This document shows, one piece after another, positions 32,532-42,127 of a stretch of DNA of 64,000 nucleotides (position 1 is the first letter of the stretch; the number at the start of each line of letters is the position of its first letter). The stretch comes from JAEUIE01 sp047602475. Lineage in GTDB: Bacteria; Planctomycetota; Planctomycetia; Gemmatales; HRBIN36. The notes under the pieces are model-generated. The model was not told the DNA's origin, made no database searches, and saw nothing but the letters and a program-made list of their open reading frames with translations. A program made the position numbers and the translations under genes. The stretch covers positions 496,001 through 560,000 of the forward strand of contig JASGHE010000005.1 of assembly GCA_047602475.1 (NCBI GenBank), in the 5' to 3' direction.

Positions 32532-34676
32532 TTAACGAGGTGGATTGGGGCCGGTCGATTGTGGCGGAGGCAGCACAGGCAAAGGCTGCGTCGGTATGAC
32601 CACATTGTTCGGCCCGGGGTTGATGCCGGCAGGCCCGGAGCTTGATCCGAACGGCCCGCTGATGTAAGCGTCTTTACCCTGCTTGTAGTTCAACATGCGA
32701 TGGATATCGGTACGAGCCCCGGCACGATAGTCTTCTGAACGCCGGCTTTCCAGCCTGCTGAACAGGTAGAACTCCGTATCGCCCGGCTCGAAGACGTTGT
32801 AGCCCGGCAGCGGAGGCACTTCGCTACATTCCATTGGGTGTACCAGCTCAGGCGTGATGATGAAAATCAGCTCCTGCTCCGCTGAATTAACCTGGTCCAG
32901 TCCAAAGGCTCTGCCAAAGAATGGGATATCGCCAAAGAGCGGGATGCGTTTACTGTTCGCATTGACGCCGTTCGAGATCAAGCCGGCGACAGCCAGCGTC
33001 TGCCCCTCACGCAATTCTACCACGTTGGTAAACCGGCGAGAGTCGATCTGGTTAGGCACACTGTAATTGGCGTTACCGCCAAGTCCGCCGCCATTGGTGC
33101 CGGCCTGCTGGTTGATACCGCTCACCTCAGCGTTGATAGTCAAACGAATGCGATCCTTATCGAAGACGATCGGAGTGAAGTTGAGCGAGACGCCAAAAGG
33201 CTTGTAGTTGATGCCCTGCAAACCGCCCGAAGCATTCCCCACCACAACAGGAACAGGGAACTCGCCGCCAGCCTGGAAGGTCGCTGCCTGGCCGTTCAAG
33301 GTTACCAGTGTCGGCTCGGCCAGAGTTCGTGAATAGCCCATGGTTCGCAGAGCATTCAGTGCCAGAATGATCGACCCATTGTCCAGCACTGCTCCGACGT
33401 TGGCACTTGCCCCGAAAGCTCCTGCATTCAGACCGGTGCCCGTGCCAAGAAGTCCGCCGGTATTCTGCCTGACCAGCGTTCCCCCTTTGAGGACGTTGAA
33501 GTCCATACCGATGCTTCGCATGGCACTGCGTGAAACTTCCGCCACCTGAACCCGCAGCATCACCTGCTGTTCACCTGGCACCCGCAACAGATTGATAATA
33601 TTGGCATTGCCCGATACGACAAAGTTCTGAAGACCCTGGGCAATAGTCTGGTCAGGATTGAGTGGATCTGGAGTGACGGTCAAATCGATTCGATCCACCG
33701 GCAATCGGTTGGCTGGAGTCTGTTGAGGTGCCTGTTCACGGATGACCTGGATAATCTTAGAGGCCGCGGCAGCATCCTTGGCCTGTCCTGAAACCACGAG
33801 CTTATCGCCTACCAGGCACAGTCTGACCACGCTATCCGGGAACGCCCGGTTGATTTCATCTTCAAGAGCCTTGTAGACCCGTTCGATGCGTGACTTGGTT
33901 TCCGGATCGGGTACCACACGCACCAGGTAATTGAGTACCTTGAACTTGTCAGGACTGTTCGGATCGCTGAAGAACAGGGCAATCACCGTCGTGCCGGGCT
34001 GTTTGCCCAATACGAAGAACGCCTTATCCTTGCTTTCCTTGATTACTTCGATGTCAGCAATATTGGGATCGACTGCCTGGAACTTCACCGGGGCCTGCTT
34101 CAGTTGCAGGATGCGGGGGCGACCGACGACCAGTTCGAGCGTATTGTCGGGGTCATCGATGCTTTCGACGTAGGTACGATACTTGTCCAGCGTCTTCTGA
34201 TCCGGCTTGGGCGTGCTGCCGATGGGAGCATCGATAGCATTCATCCGCGCCCGTGGGGCGAAGATATCCTGTGGCTGTGGCTTGGCCTTCTCCTGCGGCT
34301 CAGTCTTAGGAGGAACAGCAGGCAGCTTGTTATCAAGATTGGGAAACTTCGGCGGCTCAGGCAGTGCATTACCAGTCCCCTGCCCAGTCTGAGGTGTTTT
34401 GACGGGGGTCACCACTGGCGAAGCTGTTTTGCCAGGCGTCTTATCCTGCTTGTTCTTGGAATCATCCTGCTTGACGGCTGGCGCTGCTTCGGAATAACTG
34501 GCCTGAACGACCAAAGGCTGAACAATACGAGTACCGGCCGGCTTCACCACCGGCTCATCGGCCAGGGCGGGCAAGGTCACCGTTACCACCGCCAAACAGA
34601 GCACGGAACAGGTCCACAGGCTCCATCGCCCATGAACGAGTGTTGAGTGCTTGTGTTGGTTCATTGAGTTCATCAT
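32532..34676 (-). CDS. CpaC/RcpA-like secretin for a Tad-type pilus
   Basis: 714 residues when started at 34676 (34700 also possible). A signal peptide (CLAVVTVTLPALADE) is followed by a Pro-rich linker, an N-terminal pilus/secretin domain (LELVVGRPRILQLKQAPVKF), a BON domain (EINRAFPDSVVRLCLVGDKL), and the secretin core: VMLRVQVAEVSRSAMRSIGM, ALRTMGYSRTLAEPTLVTLN, FQAGGEFPVPVV, SRRFTNVVELREGQTLAVAG and ELIFIITPELVHP. These are the outer-membrane channel features of type II/III and Tad secretins. No pilin, ATPase or prepilin peptidase gene lies in this window, so the locus is partial. Confidence 0.85.
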   Translation of the reverse strand: MMNSMNQHKHSTLVHGRWSLWTCSVLCLAVVTVTLPALADEPVVKPAGTRIVQPLVVQASYSEAAPAVKQDDSKNKQDKTPGKTASPVVTPVKTPQTGQGTGNALPEPPKFPNLDNKLPAVPPKTEPQEKAKPQPQDIFAPRARMNAIDAPIGSTPKPDQKTLDKYRTYVESIDDPDNTLELVVGRPRILQLKQAPVKFQAVDPNIADIEVIKESKDKAFFVLGKQPGTTVIALFFSDPNSPDKFKVLNYLVRVVPDPETKSRIERVYKALEDEINRAFPDSVVRLCLVGDKLVVSGQAKDAAAASKIIQVIREQAPQQTPANRLPVDRIDLTVTPDPLNPDQTIAQGLQNFVVSGNANIINLLRVPGEQQVMLRVQVAEVSRSAMRSIGMDFNVLKGGTLVRQNTGGLLGTGTGLNAGAFGASANVGAVLDNGSIILALNALRTMGYSRTLAEPTLVTLNGQAATFQAGGEFPVPVVVGNASGGLQGINYKPFGVSLNFTPIVFDKDRIRLTINAEVSGINQQAGTNGGGLGGNANYSVPNQIDSRRFTNVVELREGQTLAVAGLISNGVNANSKRIPLFGDIPFFGRAFGLDQVNSAEQELIFIITPELVHPMECSEVPPLPGYNVFEPGDTEFYLFSRLESRRSEDYRAGARTDIHRMLNYKQGKDAYISGPFGSSSGPAGINPGPNNVVIPTQPLPVLPPPQSTGPNPPR

Positions 34677-34903
34677 GAAGCCCCGGGCAATCTGTGCCAT
34701 ACTGTCAGCATGACCAGTTGCATGGACTCGCTGCTGTCACACGTCAGAACGCTTACGCACGATCCGGCGTCTCTTGGACTATCGGCATGGCAAACGGGAG
34801 AACTTTTGCTGATCGTAGTGATTATGCCCTCTTCACCTGATCGATCTTGATCCGCGTTGAGAAACCAGGAAGATTCGGTAAAGTGCGGGAAAGGAATAAC
34901 TCT

Positions 34904-36070
34904 ATGCCCACATTCGATACCATTGTTCTGGGTTTAGGTGCCATGGGCTCCTCCGCTGCCCTGACGTGCGTTCAGCGTGGGCAAACAGTGCTGGGACTGG
35001 AGCAATTTCCGCTCGTTCACAATCAAGGCAGTTCGCACGGTCACAGCCGGATCATCAGGGAAGTCTATTACGAGCACCCTGCCTATGTGCCGCTGGTGCA
35101 GGAAGCCTTTCAGCGATGGAATGATTTAGAGAGCCAAACAGGTCAGTCGCTTTTGACACGCTGCGCCTGTGCCAACATCGGACTTCCAGAAAGTGAAATC
35201 ATCCAGGGCGTGCAGCGTGCGGCCGGGGAGCATCGCCTTTCCATTGAAACGTGGGATGCTCGAGCGATCCGGGAGTACATCCCCGCCATCACGGTTCCTG
35301 AGGGTTACATAGCTGTTGTTGAAGCCAACGCCGGCTGGTTGCGTGTGGAAGAATGTATACGCAGTATGCTTCGGTTGGCCACGAAACTGGGAGCCAACCT
35401 TCATCAACAGGAAAGAGTAACTTCGTGGAAATGCACACCACATCATGTTGAAGTGGTGACCGACAAGGACAGCTATCAGGCTGAAAACCTCATCATCACC
35501 GCGGGACCCTGGGCTGGCCAATTGCTGACTGACCTGGGCTTGCCGCTTCGGATGATGAGGCAGCAACAACTCTGGTTCGCACCCCCAGAACCATTGGTAT
35601 CGCACTTCGCCGCACCTCAGCTACCCATTTTTATGATCGATACTCCCGATGGGCACTTCTATGGAATCCCCAGCCAGGCCGGCCCCGGCGTCAAGATCGC
35701 TCAACACTATGGAGCGCCAGAACAGTTATCTCCTGATGGCATCAACCGATTGTTCAGCGATCAAGACCTTGTTCCCATACGGCAGTTCCTGCACAACCAC
35801 CTGCCCTCCCTCGGTTCTGCTACGTTGGTTTCATCCGCCGTCTGCATTTATACACTCTCTGCGGATCGCCACTTTATCATTGATCGCCATCCTAACCATG
35901 AACGAGTCGCCCTCGCCACCGGCTTTTCCGGCCACGGCTTCAAGTTCGCCCCGGTGATTGGAGAAATGCTTGCTGACTTACTGGAGAACAAAGTGCGCAA
36001 AGATACTCAGAGCCTCTTCGCAATCAATCGCTTTGGTACGGTAGCGGAACTCGCCAAGAGTTCCGGTTGA
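34904..36070 (+). CDS. FAD-dependent oxidase, SolA/sarcosine oxidase family
   Basis: 388 residues from MPTFDTIVLGLGAMGSSAAL, preceded by AAAGGAATAACTCT. The N-terminal Rossmann glycine motif (GLGAMGSS) binds FAD. Other features match N-methyl-amino-acid oxidases (SolA): HGHSRIIREVYYEHPAYVPL, IITAGPWAGQLL, and a C-terminal GFSGHGFKFAPVIGEMLADL. Expected reaction: oxidative demethylation of an N-methyl amino acid such as sarcosine or N-methyl-tryptophan, with formaldehyde and peroxide. A conserved Cys for covalent FAD is not clearly seen, though SAVCIYTLSADRHF is near that position. It lies alone between the pilus locus and the two-component pair. Confidence 0.83.
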   Translation: MPTFDTIVLGLGAMGSSAALTCVQRGQTVLGLEQFPLVHNQGSSHGHSRIIREVYYEHPAYVPLVQEAFQRWNDLESQTGQSLLTRCACANIGLPESEIIQGVQRAAGEHRLSIETWDARAIREYIPAITVPEGYIAVVEANAGWLRVEECIRSMLRLATKLGANLHQQERVTSWKCTPHHVEVVTDKDSYQAENLIITAGPWAGQLLTDLGLPLRMMRQQQLWFAPPEPLVSHFAAPQLPIFMIDTPDGHFYGIPSQAGPGVKIAQHYGAPEQLSPDGINRLFSDQDLVPIRQFLHNHLPSLGSATLVSSAVCIYTLSADRHFIIDRHPNHERVALATGFSGHGFKFAPVIGEMLADLLENKVRKDTQSLFAINRFGTVAELAKSSG

Positions 36071-36113
36071 GATGAAGCCCGGAGGTCTGGCGACTTCCGC
36101 TACACTGATACTT

Positions 36114-37919
36114 CTACGCATGCACCGGCACACCACTGGTCACACGGGGCAGAGTCACCCTAAAGGTGCTCCCCTTGCCCAAAGTACTGGTGACACTGAT
36201 GGTCCCGCCAAACAAATCCACATACCCCTTCACAATAGCCAACCCCAGCCCGGCATTGACCGTCTCCGACTGCCTCGACGGATCAGCCCGGAAGAATCGC
36301 TCAAATAAATGCGATTGGGTATCGGGGGCCATACCAACACCAGTATCGATCACTTCAAGAATCACCGACTTGGGTGCAGCTGCTATGCGTAGAGTTACCG
36401 AGCCTTCGTCCTTATTGTAATGCACAGCGTTATCTATCAGATTGACCAGCACCTCCCGCAGCTTGGCAGCGTCGGTCGGCTGAGGCTCCAGCAGGTTTGC
36501 TGAGTCGTCAACATCCATTTCAATGGTGATCTGACGCTGATCAGCGATGGGCCGAAGCATGTCGACACATTGCCCTGCCAGTTCGACAATATTGACAGGC
36601 TCCTTGCGAACGGGATCAACACCGGCGTCCAACCGGGATAGTACCAGCAGCCGCTCCACCAGCAAGGTCATGTGCGAGCCGGTCTCGACGCATTGCTTCA
36701 GGGTAGTTTTGTACTCTTCAGGGGTTCGCGGTTTTCTAAGGGCAACTTGTACCGTGGTCATCAGCGATGCCAACGGCGTTCGTAGTTCGTGGGAAATGTC
36801 AGCTGTTGCCCGCTTTTCGCGTGCAAAGGCACTGTCAAGCGATTCCAGCGATTCCTGGAGACGCTGGACAATCGGAGACAGCTCTTCGGGCATTTTTCTG
36901 GGGTCCAGCTCCTGACCGTGCAATTTCAACCGCAAGTCCTTCGGGGTCAGATCAGTGACTGCGTCAGCGACATTCACCAAAGGAGCCAGGCTGGCACGAC
37001 TCACCCAGGTGATCGCCAATGCACACAGTGAAATCGTTGCCAGGCAGATTAAGATCAATCGATTGAGGGTATCCTTGCGAACCTGCTCCGACTCCTTATG
37101 CAGCAACACGAGGTCTCCGTTCATTTCAAGCTGCAGAGCATTGAGCGTCTGATCTCGAACATCAGTTTCACGGGCAATTTGCACGACGATGGCGTCAGTT
37201 GTCAGTGACTTAAACTCTGAAGGATTTGAACGGGCCTGACCGCGACGAGGCCCCATGCCCATCGGCGGACGACCCATTTCCATACCAGGGTATATTTTCA
37301 TGTACGTCATGGGCATGGTCAGCGTGATCATGCAGAATCGCTTGCCGCATTTGAGCGTATCTTCCTGCACGCGGGGTTCGTAAGGGGGCAGCCTGGTGAT
37401 ATCCACATGCTGAACCAGGAAACAATCCTCCGGCAGATTCTTGGAACGCACACTGGCCCGTTTCGACCAGATATGAAAGTATTCGTCACCGTCCAAAGCG
37501 CGATCTTCCACCAGGATAGTGCGGTTGGCATATAGCTCGAATACCATTCGGTTTGAGTTATTGCTCAAACTCTGTGCGATGGCTGGCAGATTGAATGCCT
37601 GCATCGTTGGGTTGGCAAGAATCGTCGTAATTGAACCAATGAAATGCCCCCCCTGGAGTTTGGTGACGTGATTTAGCTCCACTCTTTCGTACGACTGCCG
37701 GCCTAATCGCTCAGCCTGGTGGACCAACCTTTCGCTAAACTGCTCTTTGTAGTCTTCAGCTCGTTTATTGAATTGATTGCGGATCAACTGTGCCGTTGCG
37801 ATCTCCTTGGCTTTGAGAAGGAGCACCGTCTGCTCATACACATACCACGACAGCCCGCCGACCACCAGAGTGATCAAAGCCAACAGCATCAGCAGCAGAC
37901 GTACCCGAATCGACTTCAC
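36114..37919 (-). CDS. Sensor histidine kinase
   Basis: 601 residues. Two transmembrane spans (ALITLVVGGLSWYVYE near 20 and LILICLATISLCALAITWVS near 290) frame a periplasmic sensor domain with Met/Arg/Gly-rich stretches. A HAMP-like linker (APLVNVADAVTDLTPK) precedes the H-box ISHELRTPLASL, N-box NLIDNAVHYN, G1 DTGVGMAP and G2 GLGLAIVKGY. It overlaps the response-regulator stop by 4 bases. The signal sensed is unknown. The Met- and Cys-containing periplasmic part might suggest metal sensing, but this is a guess. Confidence 0.92.
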   Translation of the reverse strand: MKSIRVRLLLMLLALITLVVGGLSWYVYEQTVLLLKAKEIATAQLIRNQFNKRAEDYKEQFSERLVHQAERLGRQSYERVELNHVTKLQGGHFIGSITTILANPTMQAFNLPAIAQSLSNNSNRMVFELYANRTILVEDRALDGDEYFHIWSKRASVRSKNLPEDCFLVQHVDITRLPPYEPRVQEDTLKCGKRFCMITLTMPMTYMKIYPGMEMGRPPMGMGPRRGQARSNPSEFKSLTTDAIVVQIARETDVRDQTLNALQLEMNGDLVLLHKESEQVRKDTLNRLILICLATISLCALAITWVSRASLAPLVNVADAVTDLTPKDLRLKLHGQELDPRKMPEELSPIVQRLQESLESLDSAFAREKRATADISHELRTPLASLMTTVQVALRKPRTPEEYKTTLKQCVETGSHMTLLVERLLVLSRLDAGVDPVRKEPVNIVELAGQCVDMLRPIADQRQITIEMDVDDSANLLEPQPTDAAKLREVLVNLIDNAVHYNKDEGSVTLRIAAAPKSVILEVIDTGVGMAPDTQSHLFERFFRADPSRQSETVNAGLGLAIVKGYVDLFGGTISVTSTLGKGSTFRVTLPRVTSGVPVHA

Positions 37920-38629
37920 TTTGGCGACTCCTCAGGCGAAGCGACGATTTCATCGTCGTCCTCTCCCCGAAGCATGTATCCTTCACCCCATCGAGTCAAG
38001 ATCAAAGACTTTTCAAAGCCTTTATCGATCTTGTTTCGCAAATAGCGGATGTACACATCAACTACATTGGAAGTGTTTTCATCTTCCTCATCATAAAGGT
38101 GATCCCAGATCATGGGACGTGTCACCACCTTGCCCCGATGAAAGGCCAGGAACTCCAACAGGGCATATTCTCTGGGGGTCAGATGAATGCGCTTGCCGCC
38201 CCGCTTGACGCTTCGGGCAGCCGAGTCGATCTCAAGATCGTGGATACGCAGTATCGGGTCTTTGACTTGATGCCCTCGGCGAATGAGCGCCCGGATTCGG
38301 GCCAGCAGTTCGTCCATCTCAAAGGGCTTGGTAAGATAATCATCTGCACCAAGGTCAAGTCCTTTGATCTTGTCAGGAAGCTGGTCTTTGGCAGTTAGAA
38401 TCAGCACATGGCTGCTCATGCCATCCTTGCGCCAGCCTTGGAGTAGGCTCAATCCATCGATCTTAGGCAGCATCAGGTCGAGTACGATTACGTCATAGGG
38501 CATGCCACGGGCTTTCACATTGGCTTCGTCGCCATCTTTTGCCCAATCGACTGCATACCCTTCTTCTTCGAGGCCTTGCTTAATGGCCCGAGCCAGTGGG
38601 TAGTAGTCCTCTGCAAGAAGAATCTTCAT
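37916..38629 (-). CDS. OmpR/PhoB-family response regulator
   Basis: 237 residues. The receiver domain has the acidic pair near residue 6, the phosphoacceptor in VIVLDLMLPKIDG, the Thr in LILTAKD and Lys in DYLTKPFEM. A winged-helix DNA-binding domain (HLTPREYALLEFLAFHRGKV, DVYIRYLRNKIDKGFEKSLI, RWGEGYML) follows. The C-terminus is Glu/Asp-rich (RGEDDDEIVASPEES). It is translated just before the kinase. Orthodox two-component transcription factor. Confidence 0.94.
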   Translation of the reverse strand: MKILLAEDYYPLARAIKQGLEEEGYAVDWAKDGDEANVKARGMPYDVIVLDLMLPKIDGLSLLQGWRKDGMSSHVLILTAKDQLPDKIKGLDLGADDYLTKPFEMDELLARIRALIRRGHQVKDPILRIHDLEIDSAARSVKRGGKRIHLTPREYALLEFLAFHRGKVVTRPMIWDHLYDEEDENTSNVVDVYIRYLRNKIDKGFEKSLILTRWGEGYMLRGEDDDEIVASPEESPK

Positions 38630-38806
38630 GAATCCACCCTCTCATTAAAGGCTCCTCTCACATCATACCTCAATCCAATTAAACCAGTGTGAGATTGGGC
38701 ATGAAACATGCATGAGAAGTTTGACCAAACTCAACTGTCCAATAACCAATTGTACCCTTAGAATAATTGTTGAACATGCCTTTATCCGCCTTGAGGACTC
38801 TCGAAA

Positions 38807-39046
38807 GTGAATAGTTTTATTGTCAACCTTTTGAGTTTGCTAATCTTCATTGCCAGTCTGGTGATGATCCTCTTAATCCTGATTCAGCGTGGACGTGGAG
38901 GCGGTCTGATCGGTGCGCTTGGCGGCTCAGGCGGCTCCAGCCCGTTCGGCTCCCGGGCCGGCGATACCTTCACTCGTATCACCCTGATTACCGCAGGTGT
39001 CTGGATGTTCATGATCATGCTGCAAATCCTGCTGCGTGAAGGTTAA
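38807..39046 (+). CDS. secG: SecG preprotein translocase subunit
   Basis: 79 residues from a GTG start. Two membrane helices (SLLIFIASLVMILLILIQ and LITAGVWMFMIMLQILL) flank the Gly-rich loop (GRGGGLIGALGG SGGSSPFGSRAG) that is the hallmark of SecG. It supports SecYEG translocation by topology inversion. It lies alone, with a hairpin terminator soon after, next to the yicC-gmk-rpoZ group. Confidence 0.93.
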   Translation: MNSFIVNLLSLLIFIASLVMILLILIQRGRGGGLIGALGGSGGSSPFGSRAGDTFTRITLITAGVWMFMIMLQILLREG

Positions 39047-39076
39047 CCAAATGCCCTTTTCAAGACTGCATCCCAG

Positions 39077-39095
39077 CGTGCCCTTTGTGGGCACG
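39077..39095 (+). terminator. Intrinsic terminator after secG
   Basis: CGTGCCC pairs with GGGCACG around a 5-base loop and is followed by TTTTA. It lies 30 bp after the secG stop and 44 bp before yicC. Confidence 0.75.
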
Positions 39096-39139
39096 TTTTA
39101 GTTGATAACGCCGCTCCCCCGCTTTGTCAGGAAATAGAC

Positions 39140-40025
39140 GTGCTTCTGAGTATGACCGGTTTCGGCGACGCCCGCTGGCAAGGGAACGACCTTACCATCA
39201 CTGTGGAATTGCGCTTCGTCAACAACCGTTTTCTCAAAATCAATGTCAAATCTACTGAAGCCTACCAGGCACTCGAAACCGAGATCGATAGAACTCTGCG
39301 CGAAACCTTGAAGCGCGGTACAGTGAATGTTCAACTCCAAGTTTACCATCAGCCCCGCCCTGACGATTTTCAAATTAACTTTGTCGCTCTTGAAGCCTAT
39401 CAGGAACAGTTGGCGAAATACGCCAAGTCACATTCAATGCCCGGTGACGTTAGCCTGGGACTGCTTCTGCCTCTGCCAGGGGTTGTCGACGATGTCTATA
39501 ATCGTCATGCCCATGACGCCGCCGAAGACTGGGCAAAGGTCGGCCCGGTTGTGCAGACCGCCATCAAACAACTCCAGATCATGCGGGCCGAGGAAGGCCT
39601 CAAGATGATGAAGGAACTCCGCAGTCTGGCGGATATCATCAGGCAGCGTCTGACGGAAATTCAATCACGAGCTCCTGAAGTAGCTTCCGACTTCCGCAAA
39701 CGCCTTCACGAGAAGCTGCAGAACATCCTCAAAGATCACTCCATTGTCCTCGATCCCAGCACATTGATCAAAGAAGTAGCTATCTTCGCTGATCGCACCG
39801 ATATTCACGAAGAAATAGTTCGCCTGGCCAGCCACATTGAACAGTTCCATGCCTTTCTGGATGAAAAGGAAAGCCGGCCGCAAGCTCGATTTCCTCGTTC
39901 AGGAAATGAACCGGGAAGTCAACACCATCGGCTCCAAAGGCAACGACCTCGTGATCACTCGACATGTTGTCGAAATGAAGGGCGCCCTCGAAAAGATTCG
40001 GGAGTTGATCCAGAATGTCGAATAG
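39140..40025 (+). CDS. yicC: YicC-family endoribonuclease (one frameshift)
   Basis: Family: Mn-dependent endoribonuclease (YicC) that trims or degrades RNA. Start GTG with GTCAGGA nearby gives MLLSMTGFGDARWQG, the standard N-terminus. The first frame runs to about 39865 (EEIVRLASHIEQFHAFLDEK), while the second frame holds the conserved end AGRKLDFLVQEMNREVNTIG and LEKIRELIQNVE. Removing one A from GGAAAGCC joins FLDEKE to AGRKLDF and gives 294 residues, the normal length. The C-terminal Glu residues are needed for activity. It overlaps gmk by 11 bases. Confidence 0.86.
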
Positions 40026-40632
40026 CGCTGCCCCTTCACCTGGCAGGCAGGGCCGGCTCATCGTCCTCTCCGGACCGAGCGGCAGCGGAAAGACCACGCT
40101 TATTCGCGAAGCCCTGGCACCCGGCGATCTCCACATCCGCCTGGCCACTTCCGCCACCACCCGACCGCCCCGGCACAACGAAGTCGATGGCAAACACTAC
40201 CACTTCTGGACATCAGACCGGTTCCTCGACGCCATCCACGCCGACAAGTTTCTCGAGCATGCCAAGGTCTACGGCCATCATTATGGCACCCTGCATGAAG
40301 AAGTCGATCAGTACCTCAGCCAGGGCATTAACGTCCTGCTGGAGCTGGATATCCAGGGCGGGCTACAGATCAGAGAGAAGGTCAAAGACTGTGTTCTCGT
40401 CTTTCTGCGAGCCTCTACCCCGCAGGAATACGAGCGCCGGCTGAGAGCCCGCAATACCGATAGTCAGGCTTCCCTGGAAAAGAGGCTCGAATCTGCTCTC
40501 AAAGAGATCGAGATCGGATCATCTCAGTATGACTACCAGATCATCAACGATAATCTTGATCAGGCAGTCCAGGAGTTTCGTCAGCTTATCATGAAAATCA
40601 GCCAGACGGGACAACCTCACCCTAACCCATAA
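40015..40632 (+). CDS. gmk: Guanylate kinase
   Basis: 205 residues. P-loop GPSGSGKTTL near the N-terminus, then GMP-binding TSATTRPPRHNEVDGKHYHF and LLELDIQGGLQIREKV. Converts GMP to GDP with ATP. Start overlaps the end of yicC by 11 bases, and rpoZ follows 33 bp later, the same gmk-rpoZ linkage found in many bacteria. Confidence 0.95.
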   Translation: MSNSAAPSPGRQGRLIVLSGPSGSGKTTLIREALAPGDLHIRLATSATTRPPRHNEVDGKHYHFWTSDRFLDAIHADKFLEHAKVYGHHYGTLHEEVDQYLSQGINVLLELDIQGGLQIREKVKDCVLVFLRASTPQEYERRLRARNTDSQASLEKRLESALKEIEIGSSQYDYQIINDNLDQAVQEFRQLIMKISQTGQPHPNP

Positions 40633-40665
40633 GATAAGCACGTGAACTGAAGGAGATTGAAAGCA

Positions 40666-40927
40666 ATGATCGATGAATTGAAGGAAGAAGCCATTGTTAC
40701 CAAGGTCGGAGGACGTTTCAAGCTCTCGACCCTGATACAAAAGAGGCTGACCATGCTTACGCAGCGCTCGGCCGCTGGTCGAAGTACGAGGTGGCGACCG
40801 CATGCAGATCGTTATCCAGGAGATTCTTCAGGAAAAGATCTTCCTCGATAACACTGGAAACCTCAAGACCGGCAACGACGAGGTCGATCTTTCTCTGGCT
40901 GCTACGACCGACGGCCTTGATGATTAG
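40666..40927 (+). CDS. rpoZ: RNA polymerase omega subunit (one frameshift)
   Basis: Starts MIDELKEEAIVTKVGGRFKL after AAGGAGATTGAAAGCA. The first part STLIQKRLTMLTQRSA is typical planctomycete omega. The second half, PLVEVRGGDRMQIVIQEILQ and FLDNTGNLKTGNDEVDLSL, lies in another frame and ends at 40927. The break is near 40770 (CGCTCGGCCGCTGG): either one base is extra or two are missing. The conserved ARPLVEV suggests that two bases are missing (87 residues). Omega helps assemble and stabilise RNA polymerase. Confidence 0.85.
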
Positions 40928-40949
40928 TGCATGACTCAACTACCAACCA

Positions 40950-40976
40950 CAACCGCCGAGTCTGGCTCGGCGGTTG
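40950..40976 (+). terminator. Strong intrinsic terminator after rpoZ
   Basis: CAACCGCCGAG (40950-40960) pairs perfectly with CTCGGCGGTTG (40966-40976), loop TCTGG, followed by TCGTTTTGTT. It is convergent with the prenyl synthase gene. Confidence 0.85.
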
Positions 40977-40991
40977 TCGTTTTGTTAACCT

Positions 40992-42026
40992 TCAACTCTT
41001 GCGATGAATGATGCGTCTGGTCATCTCATCCAGGGTCTGTCTGGCCTCGGAAGCCGGCAGCGCTTTCAGCAGTTCACGGGCTTCTTTGACGTATCGCTCC
41101 GCTTCATGGTGCGCGTAAGAGATGGCATGGCTCTCCGCCAGCAGCGTTCTCAGCCTCAGCATGCCGGCGTCATTCGGCGATTCGAGAATATCTCTCGCCT
41201 CAAGGCTGCGGGCAGAACCCTGCTGTAACAGGTGAATCAAAGGCAGGGTCAGCTTCTTCTGCAGCACATCGGTGCCAAGCGACTTGCCCGCTTCCTGCTC
41301 GGTGCCCACTAAATCCAACACATCGTCGGCGACCTGGAATGCGATGCCCAGCAAGTTGCCGAACCTGGTCATCACCTCCACTTGCGATGCTGTCGCCCCC
41401 GCATAGTGCGCTCCAAGTTGGCAACAACAGGCAGTCAGCGCCGCTGTCTTGCCTTCGATGATCGCGTAATAGTCTGCCTCGGTCAGTTGCAAGTTTCCCT
41501 GTTCGCCGATCTGCCGCAATTCTCCTTCGCAGACTTTGTTGGTAGCCTCGCCGATGATTTGGCAGGCCAGAGCGCTGCCGGTCTTGCTGGCCAGGTGGAA
41601 GGCATGGGTGAAGAGCATGTCTCCCAGAAGAACGCTGCTGGCATTCCCCCAGCGGGCATTGATAGTAGCCACATGCCGGCGAACGTCGGCCGAATCCAGA
41701 ACGTCATCATGCACCAGTGTGGCGGTATGAATCATCTCCACCACAGCAGCCAGCATCGGATGCTCAGACTGGATCGTTCCTGATGCTTTGGCCGTCAGCA
41801 GAAGCAGCGTCGGTCGCAACCTCTTGCCTCGATAGTGTGCCAGATGAGCAATCAGATCACGAACATACGGGGCCCTGGTATCCAGTTCGCTTTCGAATAT
41901 CTTCTCGGCCTGAGCCAGCTCATGGGTGATCTGTTGATACAAGAAGTTCTCCGATTGCCCGGAAGCGCCTCCTCCCGGCATGGCAACAACACGCACCAGT
42001 GCTTCTTGAGCTGTGGCCGAGGGCAT
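40992..42026 (-). CDS. Polyprenyl (octaprenyl-type) diphosphate synthase
   Basis: 344 residues from ATG at 42026 (AAAGGTCTAGGA upstream; a TTG at 42044 is an alternative). Trans-prenyltransferase motifs are intact: GKRLRPTLLLL, first Asp-rich LVHDDVLD, and second QVADDVLDLVG. It elongates FPP/GPP with IPP to the side chain of quinones or carotenoids. KTAALTACCCQLGAHYAG and TDVLQKKLTLPLIHLL fit the family. A single gene on the minus strand convergent with rpoZ. Confidence 0.9.
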   Translation of the reverse strand: MPSATAQEALVRVVAMPGGGASGQSENFLYQQITHELAQAEKIFESELDTRAPYVRDLIAHLAHYRGKRLRPTLLLLTAKASGTIQSEHPMLAAVVEMIHTATLVHDDVLDSADVRRHVATINARWGNASSVLLGDMLFTHAFHLASKTGSALACQIIGEATNKVCEGELRQIGEQGNLQLTEADYYAIIEGKTAALTACCCQLGAHYAGATASQVEVMTRFGNLLGIAFQVADDVLDLVGTEQEAGKSLGTDVLQKKLTLPLIHLLQQGSARSLEARDILESPNDAGMLRLRTLLAESHAISYAHHEAERYVKEARELLKALPASEARQTLDEMTRRIIHRKS

Positions 42027-42127
42027 TCCTAGACCTTTCTTCAAATTCGCAACTTTCAGATTACATTGAAACTTTATAGTCCGTTGAACGTACTGTCAAT
42101 GACAACTTCCTGTTCTCATGCCTTCTG

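Noticed and set aside
39665..40193. Minus-strand frames opposite yicC and gmk
   Set aside because: They are antisense frames opposite conserved genes, with no motifs.
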